Source of the DNA: Saccharopolyspora flava
GTDB lineage: Bacteria; Actinomycetota; Actinomycetes; Mycobacteriales; Pseudonocardiaceae
Direction of reading: 5' to 3'
Assembly (NCBI RefSeq): GCF_900116135.1
Contig: NZ_FOZX01000013.1
Coordinates: 62,001 to 126,000 of the forward strand
Length of the DNA: 64,000 nucleotides
Below the pieces are notes generated by a model. It was not told where the DNA came from. It saw only the letters and a program-made list of their open reading frames with translations, and did not search any database. Shown here in pieces: positions 15,653 through 23,816 of the stretch; positions within the stretch are counted from its first letter, which is position 1; the number at the start of each line of letters is the position of its first letter. Made by a program: the position numbers and the translations under genes.

Positions 15653-17065
15653 TCAGAGCGGCGGCGGGAGTTCTGCGTGCCGGGTGGCCTGTTCGAAGGC
15701 GTGGGCGATGCGCAGCAGCTCCGGCTCGGACCGGTGCGGGCCCACCAGCTGCAGGCCCACCGGCAGGCCCTCCGGGGTGAACCCGGCCGGGACGGAGATC
15801 GCCGGGCAGCCGGTGGCCGAGATCCAGTACGCCGAGCGCATCCAGTCCAGGTACGACGGCATGGTCACGCCGCCGATCTCGGTCGGGAACTCCAGGTCGA
15901 TGTCGAACGGCGGCACCTGGCTGACCGGCAGCGCGAGCACGTCGTAGCGGGTGAAGAACTCCCGCACCCGGTGGTAGAGCTCGGTGTGCAGCCGCTCGGC
16001 GCGGCCCACGTCGGCGCCGGTCAGCGCCCGGCCGACGTCGATGTTGTCGCGCAGGCTCGGCTTGATCCGGTCCGGGTGCGCGTCGCGGAGCTCGCCCAGC
16101 ATCAGCTCGAACTGCCAGGCGCGCAGCGTCCGGAACACCTCGTCGGCGCCGGTCAGGTCCGGCCAGGCCTCCTCGACCGCGCCGCCGAGCTTGGCCAGCA
16201 CCTGCGCCGCCGGTTCCAGCACCGCCCTGACCTGCGGATCGACCACCAGGTCGCCGCCGAGGTCCATCGAGAACGCCACCCGCAGGTCCTGGAGATCGGC
16301 GTCCAGCGGCTCCCGGAACACCGAGCCGGGCTGGTCGATCGAGATCGGGCTGCGGTCGTCGGGCCCGGCGATCACCGACAGCATCAGGGCGACGTCGGCG
16401 ACCGTGCGCGCCATCGGCCCCTGCACCGACAGCGTCGACCACGCCGCGGCGTCCGGCCACGTCGGCACCCGGCCCGGCGCGGGCCGCAGCCCCACGACGT
16501 TGTTGAACGAGGCCGGGTTGCGCAGCGATCCGCCCATGTCGCTGCCGTCGGCCAGCGGCTGCATCCGGCAGGCCAGCGACACCGCCGCGCCACCGCTGCT
16601 GCCCCCGGCCGAGCGGTCCAGGGCGTAGGGGTTGGCGGTCGTGCCGAACACCGGGTTGAAGGTGTGCGAACCGGCCGCGAACTCCGGCACGTTGGTCTTG
16701 CCCATCGTCACCGCGCCGGCGGCCTTGAGCCGCTCCACGACCAGCTCGTCCCGGGCGGGCACGTTGTCGGCCAGCAGCGGCGAGCCGTAGGTGGTGCGCA
16801 GGCCCGCCGTGTCGTGGGTGTCCTTGTGCGCCATCGGCAGCCCGTGCAGCGGCCCGACCGCCGCGCCCGAGGCCAGTCGCTCGTCGGCCGCCGCCGCACC
16901 GGCCAGCGCGCCCTCCGGGTCGAGCGAGACCAGCGCGTTGACCTTCGGGTTCAGCCGCTCGATCCGGTCCAGGTGGGCTTGCATCACCTCGCGCGCCGAG
17001 ACCTCCCGGGCGCGGATCAGCGCGGCCAGCTCGGTCGCCGTGCGCTGGCAGAGCGAATCGGACAC
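15653..17065 (-). CDS. Amidase signature family hydrolase
   Basis: 470 residues. The Ser-cisSer-Lys triad is visible: Lys81 in GLPMAHKDTHD, cis-Ser156 in AGGSSGGAAVSL and Ser180 in GSDMGGSLRNP. The C-terminal part has GCPAISVPAGFTPEGLPVGL, usual for the family. Hydrolyses a carboxamide to acid and ammonia; no GatB/GatC neighbour, so it is not the tRNA amidotransferase. GTG start with GGAGGAG 8 bases upstream. Stand-alone transcription unit, substrate unknown. Confidence 0.88.
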   Translation of the reverse strand: MSDSLCQRTATELAALIRAREVSAREVMQAHLDRIERLNPKVNALVSLDPEGALAGAAAADERLASGAAVGPLHGLPMAHKDTHDTAGLRTTYGSPLLADNVPARDELVVERLKAAGAVTMGKTNVPEFAAGSHTFNPVFGTTANPYALDRSAGGSSGGAAVSLACRMQPLADGSDMGGSLRNPASFNNVVGLRPAPGRVPTWPDAAAWSTLSVQGPMARTVADVALMLSVIAGPDDRSPISIDQPGSVFREPLDADLQDLRVAFSMDLGGDLVVDPQVRAVLEPAAQVLAKLGGAVEEAWPDLTGADEVFRTLRAWQFELMLGELRDAHPDRIKPSLRDNIDVGRALTGADVGRAERLHTELYHRVREFFTRYDVLALPVSQVPPFDIDLEFPTEIGGVTMPSYLDWMRSAYWISATGCPAISVPAGFTPEGLPVGLQLVGPHRSEPELLRIAHAFEQATRHAELPPPL

Positions 17066-17153
17066 GTCGTGGCTCCTCCCGCCGGTGCTTCACCCCGCAA
17101 CATAGCCGCCCGGACGCGCCGGGGGAGCGGAGGTGATCACCGTCGCCCCGGGA

Positions 17154-17954
17154 TCAGCCCAGGTCGAGGTCGACGACCACCGGGGCATGGTCGGAGGTGC
17201 CCTTGCCCTTGCGGGCCTCGCGATCGACGTAGGAGTCGGTGACCGCGCCGGTGAAGTCCTCGTTGCCGTAGACCAGGTCGATGCGCATCCCCTGGTTCTT
17301 CGGGAACCGCAGCGCCCGGTAGTCCCAGTAGGTGAACGGCACGTCGTACTTCAGGGCTCGCGGGTAGACCTCGGTGAGGCCGGTCTCGGTGAGCGCGGTC
17401 AGCGTCTTGCGCTCCTCGGGGGTGATGTGGGTGCAGCCCTCGAACGCGGCGATGTCCCACACGTCCTCGTCGGTGGGGGCGATGTTGAAGTCGCCCAGCA
17501 CGGCCCACGGGGTTCCGGCGGTGAGCTCCTCGGCGGCGGTGGCGCGCAGCGCGTCCAGCCAGCGCAGCTTGTAGTCGTAGTGCGGGTGACCGACCTCGCG
17601 GCCGTTGGGCACGTAGACCGACCAGACGCGAACCCCGCCGCAGGTCGCGGCGACCGCGCGGGGCTCAGCGGTCTCGAACATGGAGCCGTCGGCCTGGAAG
17701 CCGGGCTGGTCGAGCAGGTCGTGGCGGACGTCGGTCAGGCCCACCCGGGAGAGCACGGCGACGCCGTTCCAGCGTCCGGTGCCGTGCGCGGCGGCCTCGT
17801 AGCCGAGCTCACCGACCTCGTCGTAGGGGAACGCGTCCTCGGCGCACTTGAGCTCCTGGAGGCACAGCACGTCCGGTTCGGCCGTGCCCAGCCAGTCCAG
17901 CAGCTTGGGCAGCCGCGCCCCGACCGAGTTGACGTTCCAGGTGGCGATCCGCAT
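17154..17954 (-). CDS. xthA: Exodeoxyribonuclease III
   Basis: 266 residues of the endonuclease/exonuclease/phosphatase fold: RIATWNVNSV at the N-terminus, LCLQELK (catalytic Glu), VLGDFNIAP, and the terminal TSDHAPVVVDL (catalytic Asp-His). Acts as an AP endonuclease and 3'-5' exonuclease in base-excision repair. Start set at the ATG at 17954, where the family N-terminus begins, rather than an upstream codon at 17972. Neighbour of a LigD-like polymerase, so the locus has a DNA-repair flavour. Confidence 0.93.
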   Translation of the reverse strand: MRIATWNVNSVGARLPKLLDWLGTAEPDVLCLQELKCAEDAFPYDEVGELGYEAAAHGTGRWNGVAVLSRVGLTDVRHDLLDQPGFQADGSMFETAEPRAVAATCGGVRVWSVYVPNGREVGHPHYDYKLRWLDALRATAAEELTAGTPWAVLGDFNIAPTDEDVWDIAAFEGCTHITPEERKTLTALTETGLTEVYPRALKYDVPFTYWDYRALRFPKNQGMRIDLVYGNEDFTGAVTDSYVDREARKGKGTSDHAPVVVDLDLG

Positions 17955-18021
17955 GGCCGCAGCTTGGCACACCCCACCGACGACCCGGCCGACCAGGGGC
18001 GGTCCGCGTGCGGTTCCGCGC

Positions 18022-18255
18022 TCAGCGCTCTCGGGAGGTCACGCTCTGCTCGCCGGCGTACTGGTAGCGCCAGACCCCGTCCGGGCGCTGGTCGTGGCGG
18101 TTGTAGCGGGCGCAGGGCGAGCACGGCGCCTCCCCGTCGCGGGGCGAGGGGAAGGCGAACTCGCCCAGGGGTAAGTCCGCGTCGACGGCCGGGATGATGA
18201 ACGATCGCCCGTCCTCCGGGCCGCCGATGAGTTCTGCGTGCACGTGCTGCTGCAT
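18022..18255 (-). CDS. Small hypothetical protein with CxxC
   Basis: 77 residues: HAELIGGPEDGRSFIIPAV at the start and a CSPC pair near residue 45, ending in aromatic WRYQYAG. AGGAG precedes the ATG at 18255. No signal peptide or membrane helix. I do not recognise a characterised family; the CxxC could bind metal or be redox-active. Divergent from the LigD-like polymerase gene. Confidence 0.65.
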   Translation of the reverse strand: MQQHVHAELIGGPEDGRSFIIPAVDADLPLGEFAFPSPRDGEAPCSPCARYNRHDQRPDGVWRYQYAGEQSVTSRER

Positions 18256-18270
18256 CGAGGTTCTCCTGTT

Positions 18271-18370
18271 CGGCGTTCGCCGCAATCCGCTTACAGCCAA
18301 TAGGAACAAATGCAGCGCCCGTTGGTTCCCGTTGCCACCCGAATGTTTTAACGATGTGCTGCGAACGCCG
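18271..18370. promoter_or_regulatory. Separated 10-bp inverted repeat in divergent promoter region
   Basis: CGGCGTTCGC (18271-18280) and GCGAACGCCG (18361-18370) are perfect inverted copies 80 bp apart, flanking a lower-GC stretch between the CxxC gene and the polymerase gene. This could be a looping operator pair; no regulator is adjacent. Confidence 0.35.
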
Positions 18371-18412
18371 CTCACGACCAGGTGATTGGGGGTTTCGGCG
18401 GCGGGGTACGAC

Positions 18413-19258
18413 ATGAGCATGCCGCGTCACGACCAGAGGCCGTCCAACCCGGACAAGGTGCTGTACCCGCAAGATTCTTTCCGGAAGCAAGACGTGTTCG
18501 ACCACTACCGCTCGGTGTCCGGGCCGCTGATCGCGCACGCGCGGGGCAAACCCGCGACGCTGCGCCGGTTCCCGGACGGCATCGACGCCGAGGGCTTCTT
18601 CCAGAAGGAGGCCTCGAGTCACTTCCCGGAGTGGATCGCGCGGGCCGAGGTCCCGCAGCGCGGCGGTGGACCGCCCGTGCACCACGTGCTCGTCGACGAC
18701 GAGGCGACCTTGCTCCACCTCGCCGACCAGGCTGCCCTGGAGATCCACACAGCACTGTCCACAGTGGATGACCTGGAGCGCCCGGTGCTCGCGGTGCTCG
18801 ACATCGACCCGCCGGAGGAGGTCGAGATCGCGACGCTGCGCCACACCGTGCGCGCGGTGTGCGCGCTGTTCACCGAGGACGGTCTCGATCCGCACGTGCA
18901 AACCACCGGCGGCAAGGGATTTCACGTCGCCGCACCCCTGGACGGCAGCCGCGACTTCGAGGAGGTGCGCGGGTGGATCCGCGAGATCGCCGACCGCGCG
19001 GCCCGCGACGAACCCGACCGGCTCACCACCGAGCAGCGCAAGAACAAGCGCGGCGACCGGATCTTTCTCGACGTCAACCGGAACGCCTACGGCCAGACGA
19101 TGATCGCGCCCTACTCGCTGCGCGCCCGCCCCGGAGCTCCCGCGGCCACCCCGATCGACCTCGACGAGCTCGGCCGCGTCCACCCGCGGTCCTACGGCCT
19201 GACCAACCTCGCCCGCAGGCTCGCCCGCAAGCCCGACCCGTGGAGCGACCTGCGCTGA
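18413..19258 (+). CDS. LigD-type DNA primase/polymerase domain protein (stand-alone)
   Basis: 281 residues from the ATG at 18413. Contains the archaeo-eukaryotic-primase-like motifs of NHEJ polymerases: AVLDIDPPEE (catalytic DxD), TTGGKGFHVAAPL and DVNRNAYGQTMIAPYSLRA. It lacks ligase and nuclease domains, so it is a split LigD polymerase. Such enzymes fill gaps at double-strand breaks with Ku and a DNA ligase, preferring ribonucleotides. No Ku or ligase lies in this window. The start has only a weak GGGG site; the in-frame TTG at 18386 is the alternative. Confidence 0.85.
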   Translation: MSMPRHDQRPSNPDKVLYPQDSFRKQDVFDHYRSVSGPLIAHARGKPATLRRFPDGIDAEGFFQKEASSHFPEWIARAEVPQRGGGPPVHHVLVDDEATLLHLADQAALEIHTALSTVDDLERPVLAVLDIDPPEEVEIATLRHTVRAVCALFTEDGLDPHVQTTGGKGFHVAAPLDGSRDFEEVRGWIREIADRAARDEPDRLTTEQRKNKRGDRIFLDVNRNAYGQTMIAPYSLRARPGAPAATPIDLDELGRVHPRSYGLTNLARRLARKPDPWSDLR

Positions 19259-19272
19259 ACCCGCCGCCGGGT

Positions 19273-20424
19273 CTACTCGTGCGCGGCGTGCAGGGCCATC
19301 TCGGCGACGGTGCGCAGCGGCAGGCCGAGCGCGCTGGCGGCGGCCACGACGTCGTCGTGCTCGGGCTTGGACCGGTGCGGGCCGTGCTTGACGCGGATCG
19401 CGTGCCCGCGCACCTCCACGGTCGTGGTGCGGCGGGGCAGCGCCGTGCGCCGGACCTCGTGGCGGCGCACGCCGAGCGCGCCGGTCTCGGTCAGCACGAT
19501 CTCGCTCAGCGCCGCTTCCCGGTCCGGCGCGCACAGCACGTGCACGACCTGGGCGGGGCGGGACTTTTTCATCGTCACCGGGCTGGTCCACGCGTCGGCG
19601 GCGCCGGACTCCAGCAGTCGCTGCACGAGATGTCCGAGGACCTCGCCGGTGACGTCGTCGACGGTGCACTCCACCACGACCATCGTCTCCACCTCCGCGC
19701 CCGGTGTCGCCGGCGACGGAGAGCCCAGCGAGGCCGAGAGCACGTTGGGGCGCTGCGGGAACCGCTTGGTGCCCGCGCCGTAGGCGGTGGCGCCCAGCGT
19801 CATCGCCGGGGGAGGGGTGAACCGCGCGCCCATCGCCGAGACCAGCGCCGCACCCGTCGGGGTCACGGTCTCACCGGGCAGGTCGGCGCCGACCACGGCC
19901 GCGCCCTCCAGCAGCCGCAGCGTCGCGGGAGCGGGGGCGGGAAGCACGCCGTGCGCGCAGGTCACGGTCCCGGATCCCAGCGCGATCGGGGCCGAGCGCA
20001 CCTCGGTGATCGCCAGGTCGTGCAGGGCCGCGGCCACGCCGACGGTGTCCACGACGGTGTCGAGCCCGCCGACCTCGTGCAGGTGCACCTCGGCGGGGTC
20101 CCGGTCGTGCAGCGCCCCTTCCGCCTCCGCGATCGCCCGGATCGCCGAAACCGCCAGGGCGGCAACGGGTTCCGGGTGCGCTCGGGAGGCCAGGTCGAGG
20201 AGTTCGGCGGCGTGGCGCTCCGGTGCGTCGTCCTCGGCGGTCACCACGGCCCTGGTCGCGGCGATCCCGTCGACCCGCACCTGCTCGGCCGTCAGCGACC
20301 AGCCGGTCAGGCCGGTGGCCTCGATCGCCGAGCGCACCGCCTCCAGCCGGGCGCCGAGGCCGAGCAGGGCGCCCAGCAGCATGTCGCCGGACAGGCCGGT
20401 CGCCGGGTTGAGCCAGAGGATCAT
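19273..20424 (-). CDS. larC: LarC, nickel insertion enzyme for the nickel-pincer cofactor
   Basis: 383 residues: N-terminal WLNPATGLSGDMLLGALL, His-rich HLHEVGGLDTVVDTVG, APATLRLLEG, then the C-terminal ferredoxin-like part (ECTVDDVTGEVLGHL, KKSRPAQVVHVL). LarC is a CTP-dependent cyclometallase inserting Ni into pyridinium-3,5-bisthiocarboxylic acid mononucleotide. The coding region is continuous, unlike the frameshifted larC1/larC2 of some lactobacilli. ATG overlaps the larB stop. Converges with the LigD-like gene, 14 bp apart. Confidence 0.93.
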   Translation of the reverse strand: MILWLNPATGLSGDMLLGALLGLGARLEAVRSAIEATGLTGWSLTAEQVRVDGIAATRAVVTAEDDAPERHAAELLDLASRAHPEPVAALAVSAIRAIAEAEGALHDRDPAEVHLHEVGGLDTVVDTVGVAAALHDLAITEVRSAPIALGSGTVTCAHGVLPAPAPATLRLLEGAAVVGADLPGETVTPTGAALVSAMGARFTPPPAMTLGATAYGAGTKRFPQRPNVLSASLGSPSPATPGAEVETMVVVECTVDDVTGEVLGHLVQRLLESGAADAWTSPVTMKKSRPAQVVHVLCAPDREAALSEIVLTETGALGVRRHEVRRTALPRRTTTVEVRGHAIRVKHGPHRSKPEHDDVVAAASALGLPLRTVAEMALHAAHE

Positions 20425-21083
20425 CGCCGCGCCACCGCGGCCAGTCGGTGCGCGGCCATCGCGGCGGAGAAACCCGAGTCGATGTTGACCACCGTCAGCC
20501 CGGCCGCGCACGAGGTCAGCATCGCCAGCAGCGCCGTCACGCCCTCCAGCGAGGCGCCGTAGCCGGTGGAGGTCGGCACCGCGATCACCGGGCACGACAC
20601 CAGCCCGCCGACGGCGCTGGCCAGCGCGCCCTCCATGCCCGCGACCACGATCACCGCGTCCGCCTCGCGCAGGTCCTCGCGCACCGCCATCAGCCGGTGG
20701 ATGCCGGCCACGCCGACGTCGCGGATCACGCGCGTGCGCAGGCCGATCGCCGACGCGACCGCCTCCGCCTCGGCTGCGACCGGCCAGTCCGAGGTGCCCG
20801 CGGTTGCCACGCACACCCGGAAACCGCGATCGGCGGCGGGGCGCCAGACCAGCAGCCTGGCCGTCTCGTCGTAGTCGCCGCCCGGCACCCGCACCCGCTC
20901 CGCGACCTCCGGGTCGACCCGGGTGACCAGGACCGGCCCGGTGCCGCGCGCCAGCAGTTCGGTGACGATCCCGGTGATCTCCTCGGGACGCTTGCCCGGG
21001 CCGTAGACCACCTCGGGCAGGCCCTGCCGGGACTCGCGGTCGGTGTCGACGCGGGCGTAGCCGAGGTCGGTGAAGCCCGTCAT
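20421..21083 (-). CDS. larB: LarB, NaAD carboxylase/hydrolase of nickel-pincer cofactor synthesis
   Basis: 220 residues. An N-terminal region with GLPEVVYGPGKRPEEI is followed by an AIR-carboxylase-like (PurE-fold) domain: VCVATAGTSDWPVA, VAGMEGALASAVGGLV, VPTSTGYGAS and NIDSGFSA. LarB carboxylates the nicotinate ring of NaAD and hydrolyses the dinucleotide to give P2CMN. It overlaps larE by 4 bp (ATGA) and larC by 4 bp, so the three are translationally coupled. Confidence 0.93.
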   Translation of the reverse strand: MTGFTDLGYARVDTDRESRQGLPEVVYGPGKRPEEITGIVTELLARGTGPVLVTRVDPEVAERVRVPGGDYDETARLLVWRPAADRGFRVCVATAGTSDWPVAAEAEAVASAIGLRTRVIRDVGVAGIHRLMAVREDLREADAVIVVAGMEGALASAVGGLVSCPVIAVPTSTGYGASLEGVTALLAMLTSCAAGLTVVNIDSGFSAAMAAHRLAAVARR

Positions 21084-21898
21084 GACGCGGTCCGGGTGGG
21101 CAGCAGCGGCAGCAGCACGTTCATCCGGCCGCTGGAGAAGCCCGCCATGTCCAGCGCGCAGAAGTCGAAACCGGCGTCCCGGCCCGCGGCGTCGATCTCG
21201 GCGTGGTGCGCCGCCGCGCGGTCGATGTCCTCGGCCGGGACCTCCAGGCGCGCCACGGTGCCCTGCCCGTGCGCGCGGACCCGGCACACCGGGAATCCCA
21301 GGGCGTGCACCGCGGCCTCGGCGCGCTCGATCCGCGCCAGCACCTCCGGGGTCACCGGATCGCCGTAGGCGACGCGAGAGGCCAGGCACGCCGCCGCTGG
21401 TTTGTCCGCAGTGGACAGTCCCAGCGCGGCGCTCGCCTCGCGCACCTCGTCCTTGGTCAGGCCCGCGTCGACCATCGGCGCGACCGCGCCCCGCTGCGCC
21501 GCCGCCCGCTGGCCCGGCCGGTGATCGCCCAGATCGTCCACGTTGGTGCCCAGCGCGATGCGCGCGCCCAGCGTCGCCGCCAGCGGCTCCAGCGCGTCGA
21601 ACAGCGCGGACTTGCAGTGGTAGCAGCGGTTTCCGTCGTTGGCGGCGTACTCCGGGCGGTCGGCCTCGTCGGTGCAGACCTCGACGTGGGCGAAGCCGTG
21701 CTCGCGCGCGAACCGCTTCGCCTGCTTGCGCTCCTCGGTGGCCAGGCTCGGTGACACGGCGGTCACCGCGAGCATCTTCGGGCCCAGCACCTGGTGCGCC
21801 ACCACGGCCAGCAACGCCGAGTCCACACCGCCGGAGAACGCCACGACCAGGGCCTCCTCGGTGCCGACACGAGCCCGCAGACGCTCCAAACCGGTCAC
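21080..21898 (-). CDS. larE: LarE, sulfur transferase of nickel-pincer cofactor synthesis
   Basis: 272 residues from the GTG at 21898 (AGGAG seven bases upstream; an in-frame GTG at 21913 lacks a site). PP-loop ATPase motif VVAFSGGVDSALL. Cysteines in NRCYHCKSALF and in PAAACLASR occupy positions 97, 100 and 176 when counted from 21913; Cys176 is the sacrificial-Cys position of Lactobacillus LarE, and the extra CxxC suggests the three-Cys type that may carry a [4Fe-4S] cluster. It converts P2CMN to the bisthiocarboxylate. Divergent from the HerA-like gene. Confidence 0.92.
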   Translation of the reverse strand: MTGLERLRARVGTEEALVVAFSGGVDSALLAVVAHQVLGPKMLAVTAVSPSLATEERKQAKRFAREHGFAHVEVCTDEADRPEYAANDGNRCYHCKSALFDALEPLAATLGARIALGTNVDDLGDHRPGQRAAAQRGAVAPMVDAGLTKDEVREASAALGLSTADKPAAACLASRVAYGDPVTPEVLARIERAEAAVHALGFPVCRVRAHGQGTVARLEVPAEDIDRAAAHHAEIDAAGRDAGFDFCALDMAGFSSGRMNVLLPLLPTRTAS

Positions 21899-22139
21899 GA
21901 CCTCACTCCTCACGCACGCGGTGACACCAGGCGGTCTGACCAGACTCTAACTCCAACGGGCGACGCGTCCCATGCTCGCGAAGGAGATCTTTCCGGTGGT
22001 CAACCGGCCTGTTGAGGTCCCGTTCGGGGTGCTAGTGCCGGACTCGCCGACATGTCCCCCGACCGAGTGGCTCTCCCGGGGAGGGCGGCCCGACCGACCT
22101 ACCTTCCGAGGGGAAGGTGCCAACGGGGAGGAGACTGCG

Positions 22140-23675
22140 GTGACCGACAACAGCGCTGCCCAGCAGATCGCGTCCGGGTACGACACCGGCGGTGCCGCCG
22201 TCGAGCTCGGCGCGGTCGTCATCGACAACGAGGCCGACGCCGGGGCGGCCGTGCGGATCCCGCTGGCCACCCTCAACCGGCACGGTCTGGTCGCCGGGGC
22301 CACCGGCACCGGCAAGACCAAGACCCTCCAGCTGCTGGCCGAGCAGCTCTCCGAGGCCGGGGTGCCGGTCGTGCTCGCCGACGTCAAGGGCGACCTGTCC
22401 GGCCTGGCGCGGCCGGGGGAGGGTGGCGACAAGCTCTCCGCCCGTGCCCAGGACGTCGGCGACGACTGGCAGGCCTCGTCCTACCCGACGCAGTTCCTGT
22501 CGCTGGGCACCAGCGGACGCGGCGTGCCGATCCGCGCCTCGATCACCAGCTTCGGGCCGCTGCTGCTGTCGAAGGTGCTCGGGCTCAACGCCACCCAGGA
22601 ATCCACCCTCGGGCTGATCTTCCACTGGGCCGACCAGCGCGGCCTGGCGCTGCTGGACACCAAGGACCTGCGCTCGGTCATCCAGTACCTGACCAGCGAC
22701 GAGGGCAAGGAGGACCTCAAGGGCATCGGCGGTGTCTCGGCCGCCAGCGCCGGGGTGATCCTGCGCGCGCTGGCGAACCTGGAGGCCCAGGGCGGCGACG
22801 AGTTCTTCGGCGAACCCGAGCTCGACGTGGCCGATCTGCTGCGCCAGGTCGAGGGCAAGGGCGTGGTCAACCTCCTCGAGCTCGACGACGTGCAGGCCAA
22901 CCCGGTGCTGTTCTCCACCTTCCTGATGTGGCTGCTGGCCGAGCTGTTCGAGGAGCTGCCCGAAGCCGGCGACCTGGACCGGCCCAAGCTGGTGTTCTTC
23001 TTCGACGAGGCGCACCTGCTGTTCAACGACGCCTCCAAGGCGTTCTTGGACCGCATCGAGCAGACCGTGAAGCTCATCCGCTCCAAGGGCGTCGGCGTGT
23101 TCTTCTGCACCCAGCTGCCCACCGACCTGCCCAACCCGGTGCTGTCGCAGCTCGGCGCCCGCGTGCAGCACGCCATCCGCGCCTTCACCCCCGAGGACCA
23201 GAAGGCGTTGGCGCGCGCCGTCAAGACCTACCCGACCACCGAGCACTACCAGCTCGACCAGGCGCTGACCACGCTCGGCATCGGCGAGGCCATCGTGACC
23301 GTGCTGTCGGAGACCGGCGCGCCGACGCCGGTGGCCTGGACCCGGCTGCGGCCACCGCGCTCGCTCATGGGCAGCATCGGCGAGGACGCCGTGCGCGAGG
23401 CCGCGCGGTCCTCGGACCTGCACGCCAAGTACGCCGAGACCATCGACCGCGAGTCCGCCTACGAGAAGCTCGCGCAGAAGGTCGCCGAGCCCGCCTCCCC
23501 GCCGGAGGGAGCCGCCGCACCGGAGGGGGAGGTGCCGGAGCAGCGCGAGCGCGAGGAGGCCGGGATGTTCCAGAAGGCGATGGAGAACCCCGCCGTGCGC
23601 TCCTTCTTCCGCTCCGCCGCCAGCGCCGTGGGCCGCGAGGTCACCCGGGGACTGTTCGGCAACCGGCGGCGCTGA
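22140..23675 (+). CDS. HerA/DUF853-type P-loop ATPase
   Basis: 511 residues. Walker A in VAGATGTGKTKTLQLLAEQL (near residue 50), VVLADVKGDLSGLARPG, Walker B in KLVFFFDEAHLLFN, then FFCTQLPTDLPNPVLSQLG, and a C-terminal Pro/Glu-rich linker with FRSAASAVGREVTRGLFG. This is the DUF853 group of the FtsK/HerA superfamily (E. coli YjgR-like), predicted DNA-translocating or membrane-associated ATPases of unknown cellular role. GTG start with GGAGGAG upstream. No NurA nuclease adjacent, so a classical HerA-NurA pair is not indicated. Confidence 0.88.
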   Translation: MTDNSAAQQIASGYDTGGAAVELGAVVIDNEADAGAAVRIPLATLNRHGLVAGATGTGKTKTLQLLAEQLSEAGVPVVLADVKGDLSGLARPGEGGDKLSARAQDVGDDWQASSYPTQFLSLGTSGRGVPIRASITSFGPLLLSKVLGLNATQESTLGLIFHWADQRGLALLDTKDLRSVIQYLTSDEGKEDLKGIGGVSAASAGVILRALANLEAQGGDEFFGEPELDVADLLRQVEGKGVVNLLELDDVQANPVLFSTFLMWLLAELFEELPEAGDLDRPKLVFFFDEAHLLFNDASKAFLDRIEQTVKLIRSKGVGVFFCTQLPTDLPNPVLSQLGARVQHAIRAFTPEDQKALARAVKTYPTTEHYQLDQALTTLGIGEAIVTVLSETGAPTPVAWTRLRPPRSLMGSIGEDAVREAARSSDLHAKYAETIDRESAYEKLAQKVAEPASPPEGAAAPEGEVPEQREREEAGMFQKAMENPAVRSFFRSAASAVGREVTRGLFGNRRR

Positions 23676-23720
23676 CTGACAGCGCCTCACCCGATCAGGT
23701 AGGGTCTGCGCGACTTATCC

Positions 23721-23811
23721 ACGCGGGAGCTCGGGCGGACCGGGCTGAGAGGGTGGCAGACCACGCGCCACCGACCGCAGAACCTGTCCGGATAATGCCG
23801 GCGTAGGGAGC
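23721..23811 (+). ncRNA. TPP riboswitch (THI element)
   Basis: All conserved blocks are present: CTGAGAGGGTGGC (pyrimidine-sensing arm) and ACCTGTCCGGATAATGCCGG followed by CG-TAGGGAG (pyrophosphate arm and closing strand). The 3' closing strand contains the GGGAG Shine-Dalgarno of the permease gene starting at 23817, so TPP binding would hide the ribosome site. This is the translational control usual in high-GC bacteria. Confidence 0.93.
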
Positions 23812-23816
23812 TGTCG

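Noticed and set aside
15653..17065. GatA subunit of tRNA amidotransferase
   Set aside because: Amidase signature is present but no gatC/gatB are nearby, and the tail fits general amidases.
22032..23690. 552-codon frame opposite the HerA-like ATPase
   Set aside because: Antisense shadow; the plus strand has clear Walker motifs and a good ribosome site.
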